Below, one piece after another: positions 24,785-37,600 of a stretch of 64,000 bases of DNA. The notes under the pieces are model-generated. The model did not search any database. It saw only the letters and a program-made list of their open reading frames with translations, and was not told the origin of the DNA. How positions within the stretch are numbered: the first letter of the stretch is position 1; every line of letters starts with the position of its first letter. The position numbers and the translations under genes were made by a program. The DNA lies in contig KN884003.1 in assembly GCA_000934455.1 (NCBI GenBank), forward strand, positions 50,479-114,478, given 5' to 3'. The stretch comes from Apostichopus parvimensis. Lineage: Eukaryota > Echinodermata > Holothuroidea > Aspidochirotida > Stichopodidae.

Positions 24785-26064
24785 TTACATCCATTCTTTG
24801 ATGATGAAACTAAAATAAGTACATCATAGTACTGCCAAGAATATTCCTGGGTCCATGCGAAAAGTTAAGCAAAGTTTGTACAAATTGTCTCGTTCTCAGT
24901 GTAACACTTTATGGAGAAATACTTGGCATAAACTACTAGATTTTGGCAAAGGATTATTAATATTCAGTTCAAAATTGAAATATTTAGGACATTTTACTCA
25001 GCAAATTGACAACTCTTGGCAGAAGTGAAGGAGTGGGGGGGGGGGGGGCATGTGTGGATACACCATACATGCCATAATTTATAATTTGATATAAATCCAC
25101 CCCCCCATCCCCAATTCCAATGATATTAGGTGAAAATAATACTAGAAAATTAGTTCATAGCATAATTGTTTACCACCAGTCCAATAGCCATCTTTCCCTC
25201 CAAAAATAAATTTGTAGCAAAGGATCTCAGAAAATTATTGGCCTCCATATGGCCCCTCCATTTTTTGCAATAGTTTGTCAGTTTGCTGTCTGGTCTTTTC
25301 AAATACTACAAGGACAGTAAAATAAATATTATTTCCCTATATGGAAACTGGAAGTGACAATTCGTGAAAGGGACGGAGAATTAACATTAGGACACTGATT
25401 TCCAATGTCTACTTTTACACACGAAGATCCATTCATCAGGCGACATAAATTTCTGAGATTTAATTTTCTGCTACGACTGACCGTTCTAAATGTTGGAGCC
25501 TACTCGAAGAAACTGACATTCTTTTTAAAGATGACCTTTACTTATCACCTTTCAACTCCACAAATATTAGCAAAATGGTAGTCATGGTTACTGAACAAAT
25601 CAAATCTCCCACATTCCCACCAAAATGATGGGAGCAAGCTAAAAGCCTAACAAGTATCTTCATTTGATCCAATCTACAACATCTTCGGGGTGTAAGTATA
25701 TCCCTTTTCTGCTTCTTAAGAAAATTCATCGGAAATGCATCATGACTCTGGCAAAATAATCGACATAGCACAAAATTAGAGGCTATGGAATGATAGCCTA
25801 TACAAAAATATGTACACATGTAATAGTAAGACCAATTACAAATCATGCTGATATTGGCATTTTATCATTTCAGTCTGAACGCTGTCAGACTGTAAAACTG
25901 CTGCAAAATAATTGTTTGTACCAAAAAGTGTTGCCTGAGATGTTTGCTTGATTGATCTCCAAGGAAAGCTAAAAGTTTAAAGGTCATACATATTCATGTC
26001 TGACTTGCTCCATACATATTCATATCTGACCTGCTCCAAGCATTAACTGATTTCAAAGTTGGTA

Positions 26065-29000
26065 TCACTTTCTTTTCTTGAAACTGCCTTTAGCTTTCTT
26101 GGACTTCTTACCATTCATTTCTTCTGCCTGAAAAGAGAAAAGTCAAAGTAAAAGGGTCACATTTCAACAAAGTAAATGTATCACAAACTCATTATCCTTC
26201 AGTCTAATACAAAGGGGCTTGAATGTAAACATTTTGGACAAGTTTGGTACTCATTGAGGCAATTAGCATGGTTCTTTATTTCACTGAGAGATTCTTATAT
26301 GTTTTCAATTCCACAGAATATTAGTTTAGGAAAATGTTAGCCCTCAAAACTTAAGGAACAATACTACCACCTTTAAATTATAATTTTCTGAGTTAACATA
26401 CCTTCCTCTTATTACTGCTTTTATTAGCAACGACAGTAAAGAAACTGTCCAGTCGACCCTGAGTAGCTCCTTTGCGACCTTTCTTCAGTTTTTGACAACC
26501 ATTCCTGATACGTTCCTCACTGAAAAACGATTCAAATGTAAAAATTTTAATTAATAAAAACATAATTCAAAAATATAAAAAAATCATAATAATAATGGAG
26601 CCGTTCACTTATCTGGAAAGTTGCCTAAATGTTTAAACCTATGCTAAATCCTACACAAAATGCACAGCTCAAAAGCAATTAGAAACATTCTATTGCTTTC
26701 CAGGAAACCGAAAAGGGATAAATACATGTACTTCATCTTATTTTAATTTCATGGTATCCTTTTGAGCCCCACAAGACCCCCCCCCCCCCTTCAGTGTAAG
26801 TTTTGTACCTGTATTGACCGATTACCATTCTCACCTGAATTGACAACCCCATTACCCTTATCAATTACCTAGCTCCCATCTCATGTTCTCAGGGACAAAT
26901 AAGCACCAGTCAGAATGCCCTTAATAACTCCCCTCAGCTTTCATGGAATATTAAAAATCTTAGATTATCCAAGTCTATTATTCGCAACATAAAAATTGTG
27001 TGTCACAATGGTGTGTCACAATCGGACAGTTTCCCATAATTCATACTTAAATCTGAAGATGTGCAATCCTTGAGAAAAATCAAACCGTGTTTTTTACATC
27101 TTCAGTGTTACAAGGTTGAATTATCATCTCTTCTGATTTACAAATATGTGACAGTAAAATGATAATAGATTCACTGACATCCTGGACACAATGTCGGAGT
27201 AAAAAGTCAAGCAAACGACTCCCTTAAAACGACCGAATCATCTGTGTTAGTATCCAAGGTTCATAACACAGTACAAAAATATGTGACATAAGCTTCTACC
27301 AATTAACCTGACCTCAAGCTAGAAATGTCTACAAAACAAACATTCCAAACACATACAGGCCAAGTTGGAAGAATGAAACAACCGATTTGCAAGATTCAAA
27401 TTCCACCCGTGAATTCGACTCAACAGTTTGATTTGATTAAATCACTCGACTGCAAGTGTTTCATTGATTATACAAACAAAATTCTTGGTACCTTCCTTCC
27501 CGATCGCAGAGATTCGAGGATGGACCACACAAATCATCTTTATGTAATATATGAAAGACATTCAGAATGCTTTTTATCAATGATACTCACTTAAATCCAA
27601 ATCTCTTACACATGAAGTCTACTACCCCTTCTTCATCTGGATCAATCCACTTCAGCTGCAGGGTGAATATAAAACATTAAAATTAAATTAAGCACTACAG
27701 AGACAAAAATTAAAGCAAGCCCTGCTTGTGCTATTGTTAACAATCGAGTTTAATATAGCCAATGGTATGTGTAATTTGTACCTTCAACTCCTGACCATTA
27801 AGTATTTTAAGCAAACACAAAATCTCTTTGTCCCTCCACTGTTTATCTCCTACCTCTCCTCTTCCCCTGTTGCTTTCTTCTCTCCATCCCTTGTCTACTA
27901 ATCCCCTTACATCTATCTCATTGTGTTCACCATGCTCATTAACCTGTCTGTATTCTGTGCGTGTTTTTGTCCCTTCTGTTACTTGTCATTTAGCCTCTGA
28001 AGAAGATCCTGCTAGGATCGAAACGTCAGGCCAACTTACTTTTACACATTCTATTACACAGGCTCTCTAGTGGATAAGCATTTTGCTAACAGTTTTATTT
28101 TATTTTGACAATATTTAGGTGATGAAGCTTAATTCATTCAACTTCACAACATTTACCTCTATGTCCTCAGCTGCTGTGACATCTGGGTGTTTGAATAGCT
28201 CCCTCGCTTGCTTGAACAACCAGCCTTCTGGTGGAGGATATTTCTATACGTAGCAAAAAGAAAAATTTTACAAATTGAAAACAAAACGAAACAAATCTAC
28301 TGCTGCATATTTGGGATGACATTGCAAAATGCTAAAACTTGCACCCTTACGACTGTATTGCTATCGATAATATTGAGGTCGTAGTACTATGAATGATAAG
28401 GTTGTTACATTTTCAACCACTATTTAGAGTTTCCTTCCCTCCAATCACTCTGTAGATTATGAGATCAACACAAAATATGATACCACCAATGCCCTCTTGA
28501 AACATTTATGTTTTCTTACTCAGAATTGAAGTTTGGAGAATATCACTAAGTCGCAAAAGTAGTTCATCCTGGAAATATGAGGCATATCTTTCAAAGAGGA
28601 AGACAAAGGGAAATATTGGAGAAATTCTCTCTGTCAACATACCCCAAGTAAGGGGTAAAGTATGAGCCTGGAGAATAACTTCTACAATGCTTAAGATAAC
28701 ATATTTAATTTTGACAATTTAGAATATTCTACCATAAACGGTACGAAAACAACAGAAGGCGAGGAACATAAATAAAATACGTTCTCTATCAATACTAGAC
28801 CGGTTCCTTCTTCACCTTTTGATCAATGTTTTCCAACACTGCTTCAATATTCTTGTATTTCTGAATGAGCTCTATCGCCCTCTTTGGTCCGATACCTCTG
28901 ATCGTACCGCAGTAATCGCAGCCCATGAGTATGCAGAGATCAATAAACTGTAGTCAAATGAATGAGAAAACGAAAAAGTGTACGATATGCTTCAACAGGG

Positions 29001-32000
29001 TTTGGGGCGAGTCTTCAATGCCTTTAATGGTAATAATACTGCTTTACTCATACCAGTATGTAAGTGGGCTTCATTTCTAACTCTTTATGGGAAGAGCAAT
29101 TTATTCTACTTATTTTTGAGTGGGCTACACAGATTTAACTATCCGTTTCAGCTTCATTAAATTATTGTGCTATTTTAACCCTGTAGAAGAACAGATTGTC
29201 TAATGCAACACCAAGTCATTGACAGATTGAAACTATTGTTTCTGACGATCTGACCTGGTTCCCAGTCAACGGAAAACTGATCGGGCGCTAATTATGTAGT
29301 GGTACCTAAATAAGAAGGTATGTATGAGGTATTTAAATTATCGAATGGAACATTCAGTTGAAAGGAAAAGACAGGTTCAACCAAGACTGTTATAGTGTTA
29401 GAGCGATAACATGATTCATAAATATGTTACATGCTGAACAAGTCAAAGTAAAGCCTTTCAATCACAACATGTTTCAACTTTTTGGCGAGTGACCATTGGA
29501 GAAACAGAGACAGATAGTTCTTAGATACAAAGCGAACATTTACAAAGGAAAGAAAAACCAGACAAGGTATTGCTGTCACCCAATACAGCTTTATCACACA
29601 CAAGTTAAAAATCAACTGTATTTTATTGTTATCAGTTATAAATTACAAGTTGACAAATTGACTACTTGACTTTTGACCCCGAACCAAATAACTTTGTGTT
29701 ACATAATTTTTATTATAGTAGCGAGGGCTTGGGGTATGAAATTCTCCTGTATTATCTATTTGACAACCCCAATTGCCTATACTGAGTTGCATTTTCTGAT
29801 CCCAGGAGATTGGTTTTATCTTTAAATTTGTCTCAAGTGATATATACATACCTCTTCATGTGATAAATTCAGACCCTCAAGAACTTTGTTGAAGCTGTAT
29901 TCCTGAACGGGCAACTTCCTGCATAGCAAAGATCAACAAATATGATTTCAAATTAAAACAAATTCTTTATTATTAAAATATATAACCACATGATAACACA
30001 ACTTTCAAGATGCAAAAAGCCATTTATATGTATATGTTCATTTTGCATTTATGTCATTATCCATTACAAATTACAAAAGAAAAATAATCAATCAAAAACT
30101 GTTTAATTTCAGCTATGGAATCCATGTCAGCTGTAGTAATTTGTAAAAAATAAACTTACTTGGCTTCGCTTGCTGTGAGATGTCTTAGCATGACCTTTGT
30201 ACCAAAGGTCAAGGCATCCATATCTTCCGTTCCGACTCCGTAGACCTTATCACCATTTACAAGTGCCACACACTGGGCTTCGGCCTCTCCCGGCGCCTGC
30301 GTGAATAAAATGTCAAGGTTGCGTGTATTTGCCATGGTGGTGCTAAAAGGTTCTCAAAAATGATATACTGCCTCATCATTAAATCATTTCATCTGTTATC
30401 GACCGGTGCTGTAATTATTAACTGTCATTATGAGTTCAACCTGGTTAGCCCTCGCTTGGTTCTTACTCGGCGTGAAACGGCGATTTTCCGGCTATCACAT
30501 GATCTACGAAGTAACCAGAGCTGTCTTCATTACCTTAGCTAAGGAAGAAGTTGCAGCAGGCATAAAACTTTCACAAAAGTACTTAAAGAGACAGCTATAA
30601 TTACATCGTAGATCACAAGATATCCGGAATATCACCGTTTTTCAAGTATAAACCAAGCGAGTAGCTACCAGGTTGATCTCGTAACGAGGTATCACCTGCA
30701 ACGACAGTGACTATTTAACTTATTTGTTTCGAAACAGTAACGTCGACAGTAATATTAACAGTAATTCAAAACGAAATTGAAAACAACTACATTGTTAAGC
30801 CTTTAGTGTTTTCTTAGAGGACTTCCCTCAACATTTATATATTTATTATCTGTGGAAAAAAAAATAAAAATAAAAAAACATTTGCTTCTCCTTCCTTAGG
30901 ATAAGGAGATAAGAGAATTTACATGCAAAGTGGTTGTTTTTGCTAGGTTATCACATTTGAACCAATAATATTTTGCACTTACTTCTACGTATGGGATGCC
31001 CATAAGTTTCAGTAACTTCTTACAATCTTCGTTGTGCTGAGGTGTGGCTCTGACCAAACGTCTTTCAAACTTCTGGACGTTCTCTGTGTCTCCTGCTTCT
31101 TTCGCCTTCTCCAGTTCTTTCTCGGCCACTTCTCTTCGTTCTTTCCTCTTAACGAGTTCTCCAGATTTGAGGTCGGGTGGTTTGCCGTCGAACACGTATC
31201 TGTAGAAAGGTGATCGATAAAACTTTTCGAGATGACTCCATGCCTCCAAAAATTAAGGACCTCTTTATATCAAAAACATATTTGAAAAAAGTGCCTCTCT
31301 CATGGCTCCATCGTTAAGCTATACAGTAAAAGCATGTGGAAAAATACATGTCGCAGGTGAAATGATGGAGGTAATTTTGGTCGTTCTTTAGCTAAATTGC
31401 TTTGAAGGACTTGCTCTGTGGTTTATTTTCGACCTTTCAACTTTATGATTTCACCAAAGGCTTGAAAGATACCACCAGACTGAAGAGAAACTTATACTGG
31501 TACAAGTCTTGATAAAAATTTACTCTTGAAAAGTGATTTTGATTTTTGACTTTCAAACATGGCAACAACAGTGTTTATCAGTACAGTTACATAGTATAAA
31601 ATCTAGGGGACCTGAAAGCACAGTATGCCAACAGACATTGTTCATGCCTTTAATGTTGAAAGTGCATGCTGTAACAGATACCAAAGACATCATAGTTTGT
31701 ATAATGGTTCATTTCTAGACATTTGAATAAAATTGTTTCAGGGCTCTGTAAGATGACAAACGTAGATTCCCCGGGCTGCTGCTGTTTATATTTGAAAAAA
31801 GGTTAGAGAATACCTTGTGGTATAAGCAGATCACCAGTTTACATTCATGTGATTTATACATTGTGCACATCAAGTGTGAGAGGAGACAGATATGTAGGAA
31901 AGCTCAAGGGTGACTTCTTGAAAAGTACCCAACGATTTGCCACAACAGAATCAACTAAACAAGACAGTTTTCAATAATATGGTGAGAGTCAAAGTTACCT

Positions 32001-34030
32001 TGCGGAATATGTGGGTTTTGTTGATTGAGCAATTTTCCCATTTTGCATAATATGAAAATAAATTTGGTATTAACCAAGAGACATGCCCTACACAGTAGCC
32101 ATGAGGGAGTCAGTTCGTGTTTCATCTTGGTCATTAAAAATGCATAGTTGGAATATTAGGATTAATTTTCCAAGGAACAAAGCATTTAATAATCATCCAC
32201 AGAAATAAAAATCATCATCATTCATAGGAATAAATCTAATAAACAATGCTTGTTAGGATATACATCAAAATAGATAAATGCTGATAATTCTGTTGCCCTT
32301 TTCCCATGTCCCTCTGACAGTAGCTACATCTTGTAGAGGAAGGTTAATTAACTGAAGATATAGGGGGGATGCAGGAAGGCTTGCCTTATGATGTAGATTT
32401 CACTTTTAAGTTTATCCTGACAAGTGCGTATTACTACAAATGCTTGAAGCCCATGAAGGTATGACTTACGCCGGTTTGATGCCATTGTCGATCATTCGGA
32501 TTGTCCTGTAGAACAGACCCACCAGGTGACTGGAATAAAAACAGAATGAATGAGGATGGATCAAACATTCTCATAAAATCAGTTGGTGTGCCACCAAATA
32601 GCCACAAACACTGCACTACTTAGAGGTATGAAAACTCAAGTTCAGTGTTATTTCAAGGCTACAAAAGCAGAAATATCCAAAATTAAATTTTTGTTCTCAA
32701 TTCAAACATTGTTAAGGATTAGTACACCATTAATATTAAAAGTTGTTATCTGACAATAAAAGATAGATCTTTAAGGGTCACAAGACCTTCTATCCTTAAG
32801 TGCCATTCTTCAAGCACCAACGTAGAGAAGAGTGGCGATTCCGGTAAAAACTGAAACACTGATATAATAAGCACAAATCAAAGGAAGTTTCTGATCATGC
32901 CTGGGTCTGAGAACTGCATTCATAACAACACTCTTTTTCAAGTACATAGCTATGGAGCAGCATTTCTTGATCAATTTTCTCAAAGGGCCAGAGAGAACTA
33001 AAATCCTCGCCATTCCCAAAGCCAGTACTGTGCTTTAAAAAGAAGGGTGTTAAGGTTCTTTTGCTAGCCAGAGTTTGCCTGCTGGCTAACTATTGAGGAT
33101 TCCTGCTCTAAGAGGCCATGTCGATGGGACTTACATTAACTTACCTGGTAACTTCTCCATCTTCGTTAGCTAACTGAGCCCCATCTGATCTCACCGCGAT
33201 CAGAAACTGGTAAATACACATAGAGGCATCAATGGCAATCTTCCTGCCTGTAAATTATGACCCAAAATGTAAAAAAAGTAAATACGTTGATCAGTCCAAC
33301 AAAGACTAAAAATGAGTGACAAGCCACAGCTGTCAAATATTTGAAAAAAAACATTTGCATTCTCTGTAGAGCTTTGCTGAGAAAATTGGTTTGTGATTCA
33401 TTTTAAGAGCTCTAGGTATCATTGGAGAATAGCTAATTTGAAGACCTTCAACTTTATACTTCTTTTTGGTTATGGTTCCTAATAATACAATGAGCAATGA
33501 AGTGATGCACATACGATAAACTGAAAGCTATTTTTCAATAACATTATTTGATTTCACATACATAATTAGATAAGGTGTATGTGCATGAGACCTTAAAATA
33601 GCAATTACTTGAAATTACATCTTTGAAAGTTCATTACAACATAATTTCTTCCTAATAATTCTTCATTAAGTTTCCCTTCCATTCCTAGTTTGTTACATTT
33701 TAATGGAACAGAACATGTACGTTTCTGGTGTGTAAAGGATGAGGTTCATCCAGCCTTGGTATGTTTTTCACTAAATCAACACCTTGCATTTTATCATGTT
33801 TTGTCAATATTATTACCAACAGACATGTGATTAACATCATCAAGTTGGTTTAATGTTCAAGTGCAAAAAAGTGAAAATAATCACCTTCCCCCAGGTATTT
33901 GACGAACTACTCTATAGCTTAATTAGCCTAGGCTACAATAAAACTCACCGAAATAGCTTTTCATTTCCTGCTCTTTCATCGCACTCGGTGCAAAGTCAGC
34001 AATCAGTTTGGCCAGGTTATGAATACCCAT
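26065..34030 (-). CDS. FEN1: FEN1 flap endonuclease 1
   Basis: Structure-specific nuclease that cuts 5' flaps during Okazaki fragment maturation and long-patch base excision repair, bound to PCNA in the nucleus. Eleven coding exons: 33949–34030, 33145–33247, 32470–32529, 30983–31199, 30160–30296, 29852–29918, 28816–28947, 28157–28243, 27591–27655, 26402–26519, 26065–26127. They give 376 residues (human 380). The metal-binding acids fall at the human positions: D34, D86, E158, E160, D179, D181, D233. The N terminus [12 protein letters not shown] is the family start. The PCNA box Q337-GRLDSFF344 is intact and is followed by a lysine-rich tail ending FKKRK. A 5' UTR intron (34036–34336) is suggested by good acceptor and donor sequences upstream of the ATG. 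All junctions were read by eye. Confidence 0.96.
27995..28030 (+). ncRNA. Hammerhead-like hairpin, possible retroelement relic
   Basis: CTGAAGA (27997–28003) is followed by a perfect 5-bp hairpin, GATCC–TGCTA–GGATC (28005–28019), and then GAAAC and GTC (28020–28027). This order mimics the hammerhead core CUGANGA–stem II–GAAA–cleavage triplet, but a normal stem III is absent. Similar minimal hammerheads are known in Penelope-like retroelements. It lies in a FEN1 intron. No reverse transcriptase is visible nearby. Catalytic activity is unproven. Confidence 0.35.
30425..30711. mobile_element. Foldback-type inverted repeat in FEN1 intron 4
   Basis: The left arm (about 30436–30525, CAACCTGGTTAGCC… to GAGCTGTC) is matched in inverted orientation by the right arm (about 30591–30674, read back as CAACCTGGTAGC… to TAGCTGTC). 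Inside is CCTTAGCTAAGG (30533–30544), a perfect 12-bp palindrome. Arms of 80–90 bp with about 65 bp between suggest a foldback or MITE-like element. Mismatches in the arms show it is not recent. Confidence 0.65.
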
Positions 34031-34623
34031 CCTGTCTGCAACAACAACAAAGATGGATAGGGTTGGACCTAGACAATTTATGCAATCGTAGCCTACATAC
34101 TGTACATACTAAGCTTTGTCAATTTGTCAACGGTCAGATTATTCATTTTTAGTTCAAACTTTTACTTAGGCTGGTCCTAAGCCCTAGGTCTGACCTCAGC
34201 CTAGGTCTATCACTAGGCTTTAGTTCTAGTAATGGTACAGTACTTAGTGACAGTAGGTTAACACAGTACTCAATAGTATAACGATAACTGTTCATATGAA
34301 TTAAAGGCATAAAACCAGACTCATTCTAAAAGTTACCTTATTTATCGATGATCTTCTTGTTGAGAGTATCTTTAAAAACACAATGAGCGCAAATTCAAAT
34401 TGAACCTTTTGTTTCTTGTTTAGTCTACTTTAAAATTCTTGAATGAAGGTGAAATCAACATCTAGGCTACGTGATCTTTAACAATTCGCGCCTCGCAGAT
34501 TTGGAAATTTTGAGTACCGCGGGAAAACTTTTACTTACTAACAAAACGACTGTACCACATAGACTAGCATCTTGACCAGATGTGTTGGGATTTGCGAAAT
34601 TTGTGCTCGTTAAAAATACAAAA
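34031..34623. promoter_or_regulatory. FEN1–DDX27 bidirectional promoter
   Basis: Only 593 bp separate the divergent start codons. A likely 5' UTR intron of FEN1 (donor at 34336/34335, acceptor at 34037/34036, minus strand) pushes its transcription start beyond 34337. That leaves under about 290 bp for both core promoters. Inside that interval are TTCGCGCC (34485–34492) and GCGGGAAAA (34519–34527), both close to the E2F consensus TTTSGCGC/TTTCCCGC. FEN1 is a known S-phase gene, so E2F control is plausible. Factor binding is inferred. Confidence 0.6.
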
Positions 34624-37600
34624 ATGGACTTTGTTCGTACAATTGGTGAAGAAATAGACATTGAAGAGGAATCAGAGGACTCCAGTAGTGATGAGGAGGT
34701 TTGAGATTCATTTTTAAGTCAAATGATGATTTAAATCGTCATAGAGCAATGCTTTTCTTGTAGTCGAAGTACACATGTGACAGTAGCGCATTGTAGCCTA
34801 ACGCATGATGTTACAGAATATTAGGCCTAGTGTAACTGCAAGCCTAATGTTAAGACACAGCTAGCCTATTTGCATGCAGGTTACCATTGGTACAATTACG
34901 ATGATTTCAGATTTAATTAAGCGATAAAGGTTGCAGATTTTTACAAATATTTTGAAAATGGTGGCTGAAGGACCTTGCACACTAACCTTATCCTAGGCCT
35001 AACTTAGGGCCTAGGCCTAGCCTATATTTATCTGTCATCACTGTTCGGTGTTCAGGTTTACCAAAGTAATAATGACCAAATGCCATGGTTTGACTTATGG
35101 GCCAAATAAAATAGGGTGTTCATAACTAACACTACAGGTTCATATCCTAAAGTGAGTACTGGTTGATTAGTTCAGCAAACTGAGGTCTTAGGCACATGTA
35201 ACACTAATACTTAATAGGGAATAATTTGGTGTTCAAAGTATATCTGGTTCCTGTGTAAAAATCTGCTAGACCTGTACTTTGGGTTCGTTTAGCAATCTGA
35301 CCATTTTGCAATGCAATTTTGGATAAATTATATCCTGGTTTATGCTTTTGTAATCCTGGTCTGCAAACATTGCCAATGACTGACTGAGTGCCTACACTAG
35401 GTATTGGAATAAACAGGGTACTATTGAATTACAGTAGCGATAACAAATTTGTGAATCAAAATTAGTTATCACACCTCATTGCCATTTGTTTCCGTGGTAA
35501 GACGAAAACCCCTTTTAATTATGTTTCACATTTTTCCAACTTGAAGTGTTTACCTCAACATTTTTAAGATTTTTTTCATTTTCCGTTCAATAATTCCCTT
35601 GACTTGAAGGAACTTCAGGAACACTGGTTTTCAGTATTTTTCAGAAATGTAGTTTAAGTTTTACTTTTAGTGGTGTTCATTTTCATTCCATTCTATTCAT
35701 CCACCTAGGCAAGATGTTGAGAGTATGAGTAGGCCTAGCCTAAACAAACCTTTGCAACAGAGTATATTCTATTTTATATAGGATTTTTAGTGCAAAAATC
35801 CTCCTGAATCTCAATCCAGGTGGTCAAACTTCACAAGTTGACCCCACCCCACGATTTCTCGATTCAATGTTGGTTTGATTTCTTCCACATCTTACAGGCT
35901 GTGGCACCCAAAGCATTTCCAACCAATAAAAAGACAGGACGCAGTACGTTTGAGGAAGAATTTGAGTTTACAGAGAAGGGCCTCGTAGAGGAATCGGAAT
36001 GGACGGATGGCCTTGAGAAATTTGTAAAGAGACCAACGAAGACAACGTTAGAAGATAAGATTGCAGAGATAAGAAGAGAAAGAAAAAGGGTAACGAGGAG
36101 CCTTTTATAATCTCTATTTTTTTAATCAGATTCGCTTCAAAAGAAAATATTCATTTTAAAAGCAGTTTGCAAAATACCTTTAAATAGGTACAGGCCAATG
36201 AGCCTATCACTGAAATTGCATGTTTGATAATAATCATGTTCACTTGACATCTAAGTATCTAAAAACACAAAACCCAAACAGTTTCTTATGATGTACATAC
36301 TTACCCGTAAGTACTGAAATGGTTCCATCCCGAGATAACTTGCCCTCTCAAAAAGAGTAAAATTGTCAAATATTGAGGATGCATTATTAGTGGAATGTTG
36401 AGTGATGGTCCTGGAGGTAGTATGTGGCTGCCTTGTAGTTCTCTGATCATTGGTGTGTTGCCTTCATAACATGAAAGTACTTGAGAAACAGTTTGCTTGT
36501 ATTATTACTAGTCCTGGAAAAAGTTTTATGGTTTTGTGGTTGTCCCTCGGACAGCCAGACCTTACTTTTTGGTTGTCTGTGAAAATGTGGCAAAATAAAA
36601 TAATAAGTGACCAATAGGTACAATGTTGGAGAGATGTGTAGGTTAATGAATAGAACAGCAATATGTACACTGTAGGAGAGATGTGTAGGTTTGATGGACA
36701 GAACAGCATTTATTTAGGTAATACCAATTTAACCTTTTCCTGTTTGGAGATATTTAGTTACAATGCAATCTGAATTTGATGTAAAGAACAAATTTCTTGA
36801 TCTCGGATGACTGAAAGTCCCATTGAAAATTTGCACAACTTGCATTGCAACATGTTGTGAGAGGAATGTTAACATAGGAGTCCAGTTCTGTTTGTATTTA
36901 CTCTTGTACTGTACTTCTGCTGACCATGCTGCTTAAGGTCATTCATCAGAGGTCACCCCATTAAAACTGCGTGTACAATAAAAAAATACATTCAGCATTA
37001 TGAAAGAAAAGCCCAGAATATGTCCTTCCGCCTAGTATTTGCTAATTGCACAGTGTTTTGAATCATTCAGTTTGGTTCCCAGTAATGCTCAATAATTATT
37101 TACTTCAAAACGGCAGAAAGAAGCTGAAGAGAAAAAGGCCTCGCTCAAAGAACAGACGGCCGAGAAAGAAGATGAAGACGGGCCAACGACAGATGCAGAA
37201 GCCAAGAAGGAAACCGAAGAAAACGGCGCCCAAGAAGAGGAGGCCGATTCAGACGACGAAGACTCTTCAGACGAGGACGAAGAGGTTGGCGTGGCTGAGA
37301 TGAATGAATACTGGGATCAAGTGAAGAACAAATCAGTCAGCGAGAAGAGGGTCAAAATGCAGCAGAAGGAAGGCAAGTAGAAATGAGGATGAAATATGTG
37401 GAGTGAATCAGTAGCGATAAAAGCGGCCGTTGTAACTATAAAGGCAAATTTTCTTGCCTTGATTTCATTGTTTCATTTAGGGAGGGAAGTGCAAACGTAG
37501 TGAAAGGGGTGTGAAGTCTAAATGCATTTAAGATGCGATGTAGTTAATGAGAAATACCGCAAAAACTTTCTTTCGGTGATACTGGATAGGTTTGGTAGGA

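Larger units (their letters stand above)
22940..26064. other. Tail-to-tail region between LRRC69 and FEN1
   Basis: The two coding regions converge here, so this 3.1 kb should hold both 3' UTRs. It includes an AATAAA at 23381–23386 (plus), a ~346-bp tandem duplication and the facing AATAAA/TTTATT pair at 24741–24784. There is also a 14-base G run near 25038–25051 and a C run near 25101. No further coding exon is recognised. Confidence 0.7.

Noticed and set aside
27325-27594. 89-codon plus-strand frame in a FEN1 intron
   Set aside because: No recognisable domain, no splice context, and it runs antisense to FEN1.
37046-37303. 85-codon basic frame overlapping DDX27 exon 3
   Set aside because: Wrong frame of the real exon; the acidic frame joins in phase to both neighbouring exons.
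37376-37378. GT donor for DDX27 exon 3 near 37377
   Set aside because: Using it would shift the frame into the next exon; the GC donor at 37373 keeps the helicase frame.
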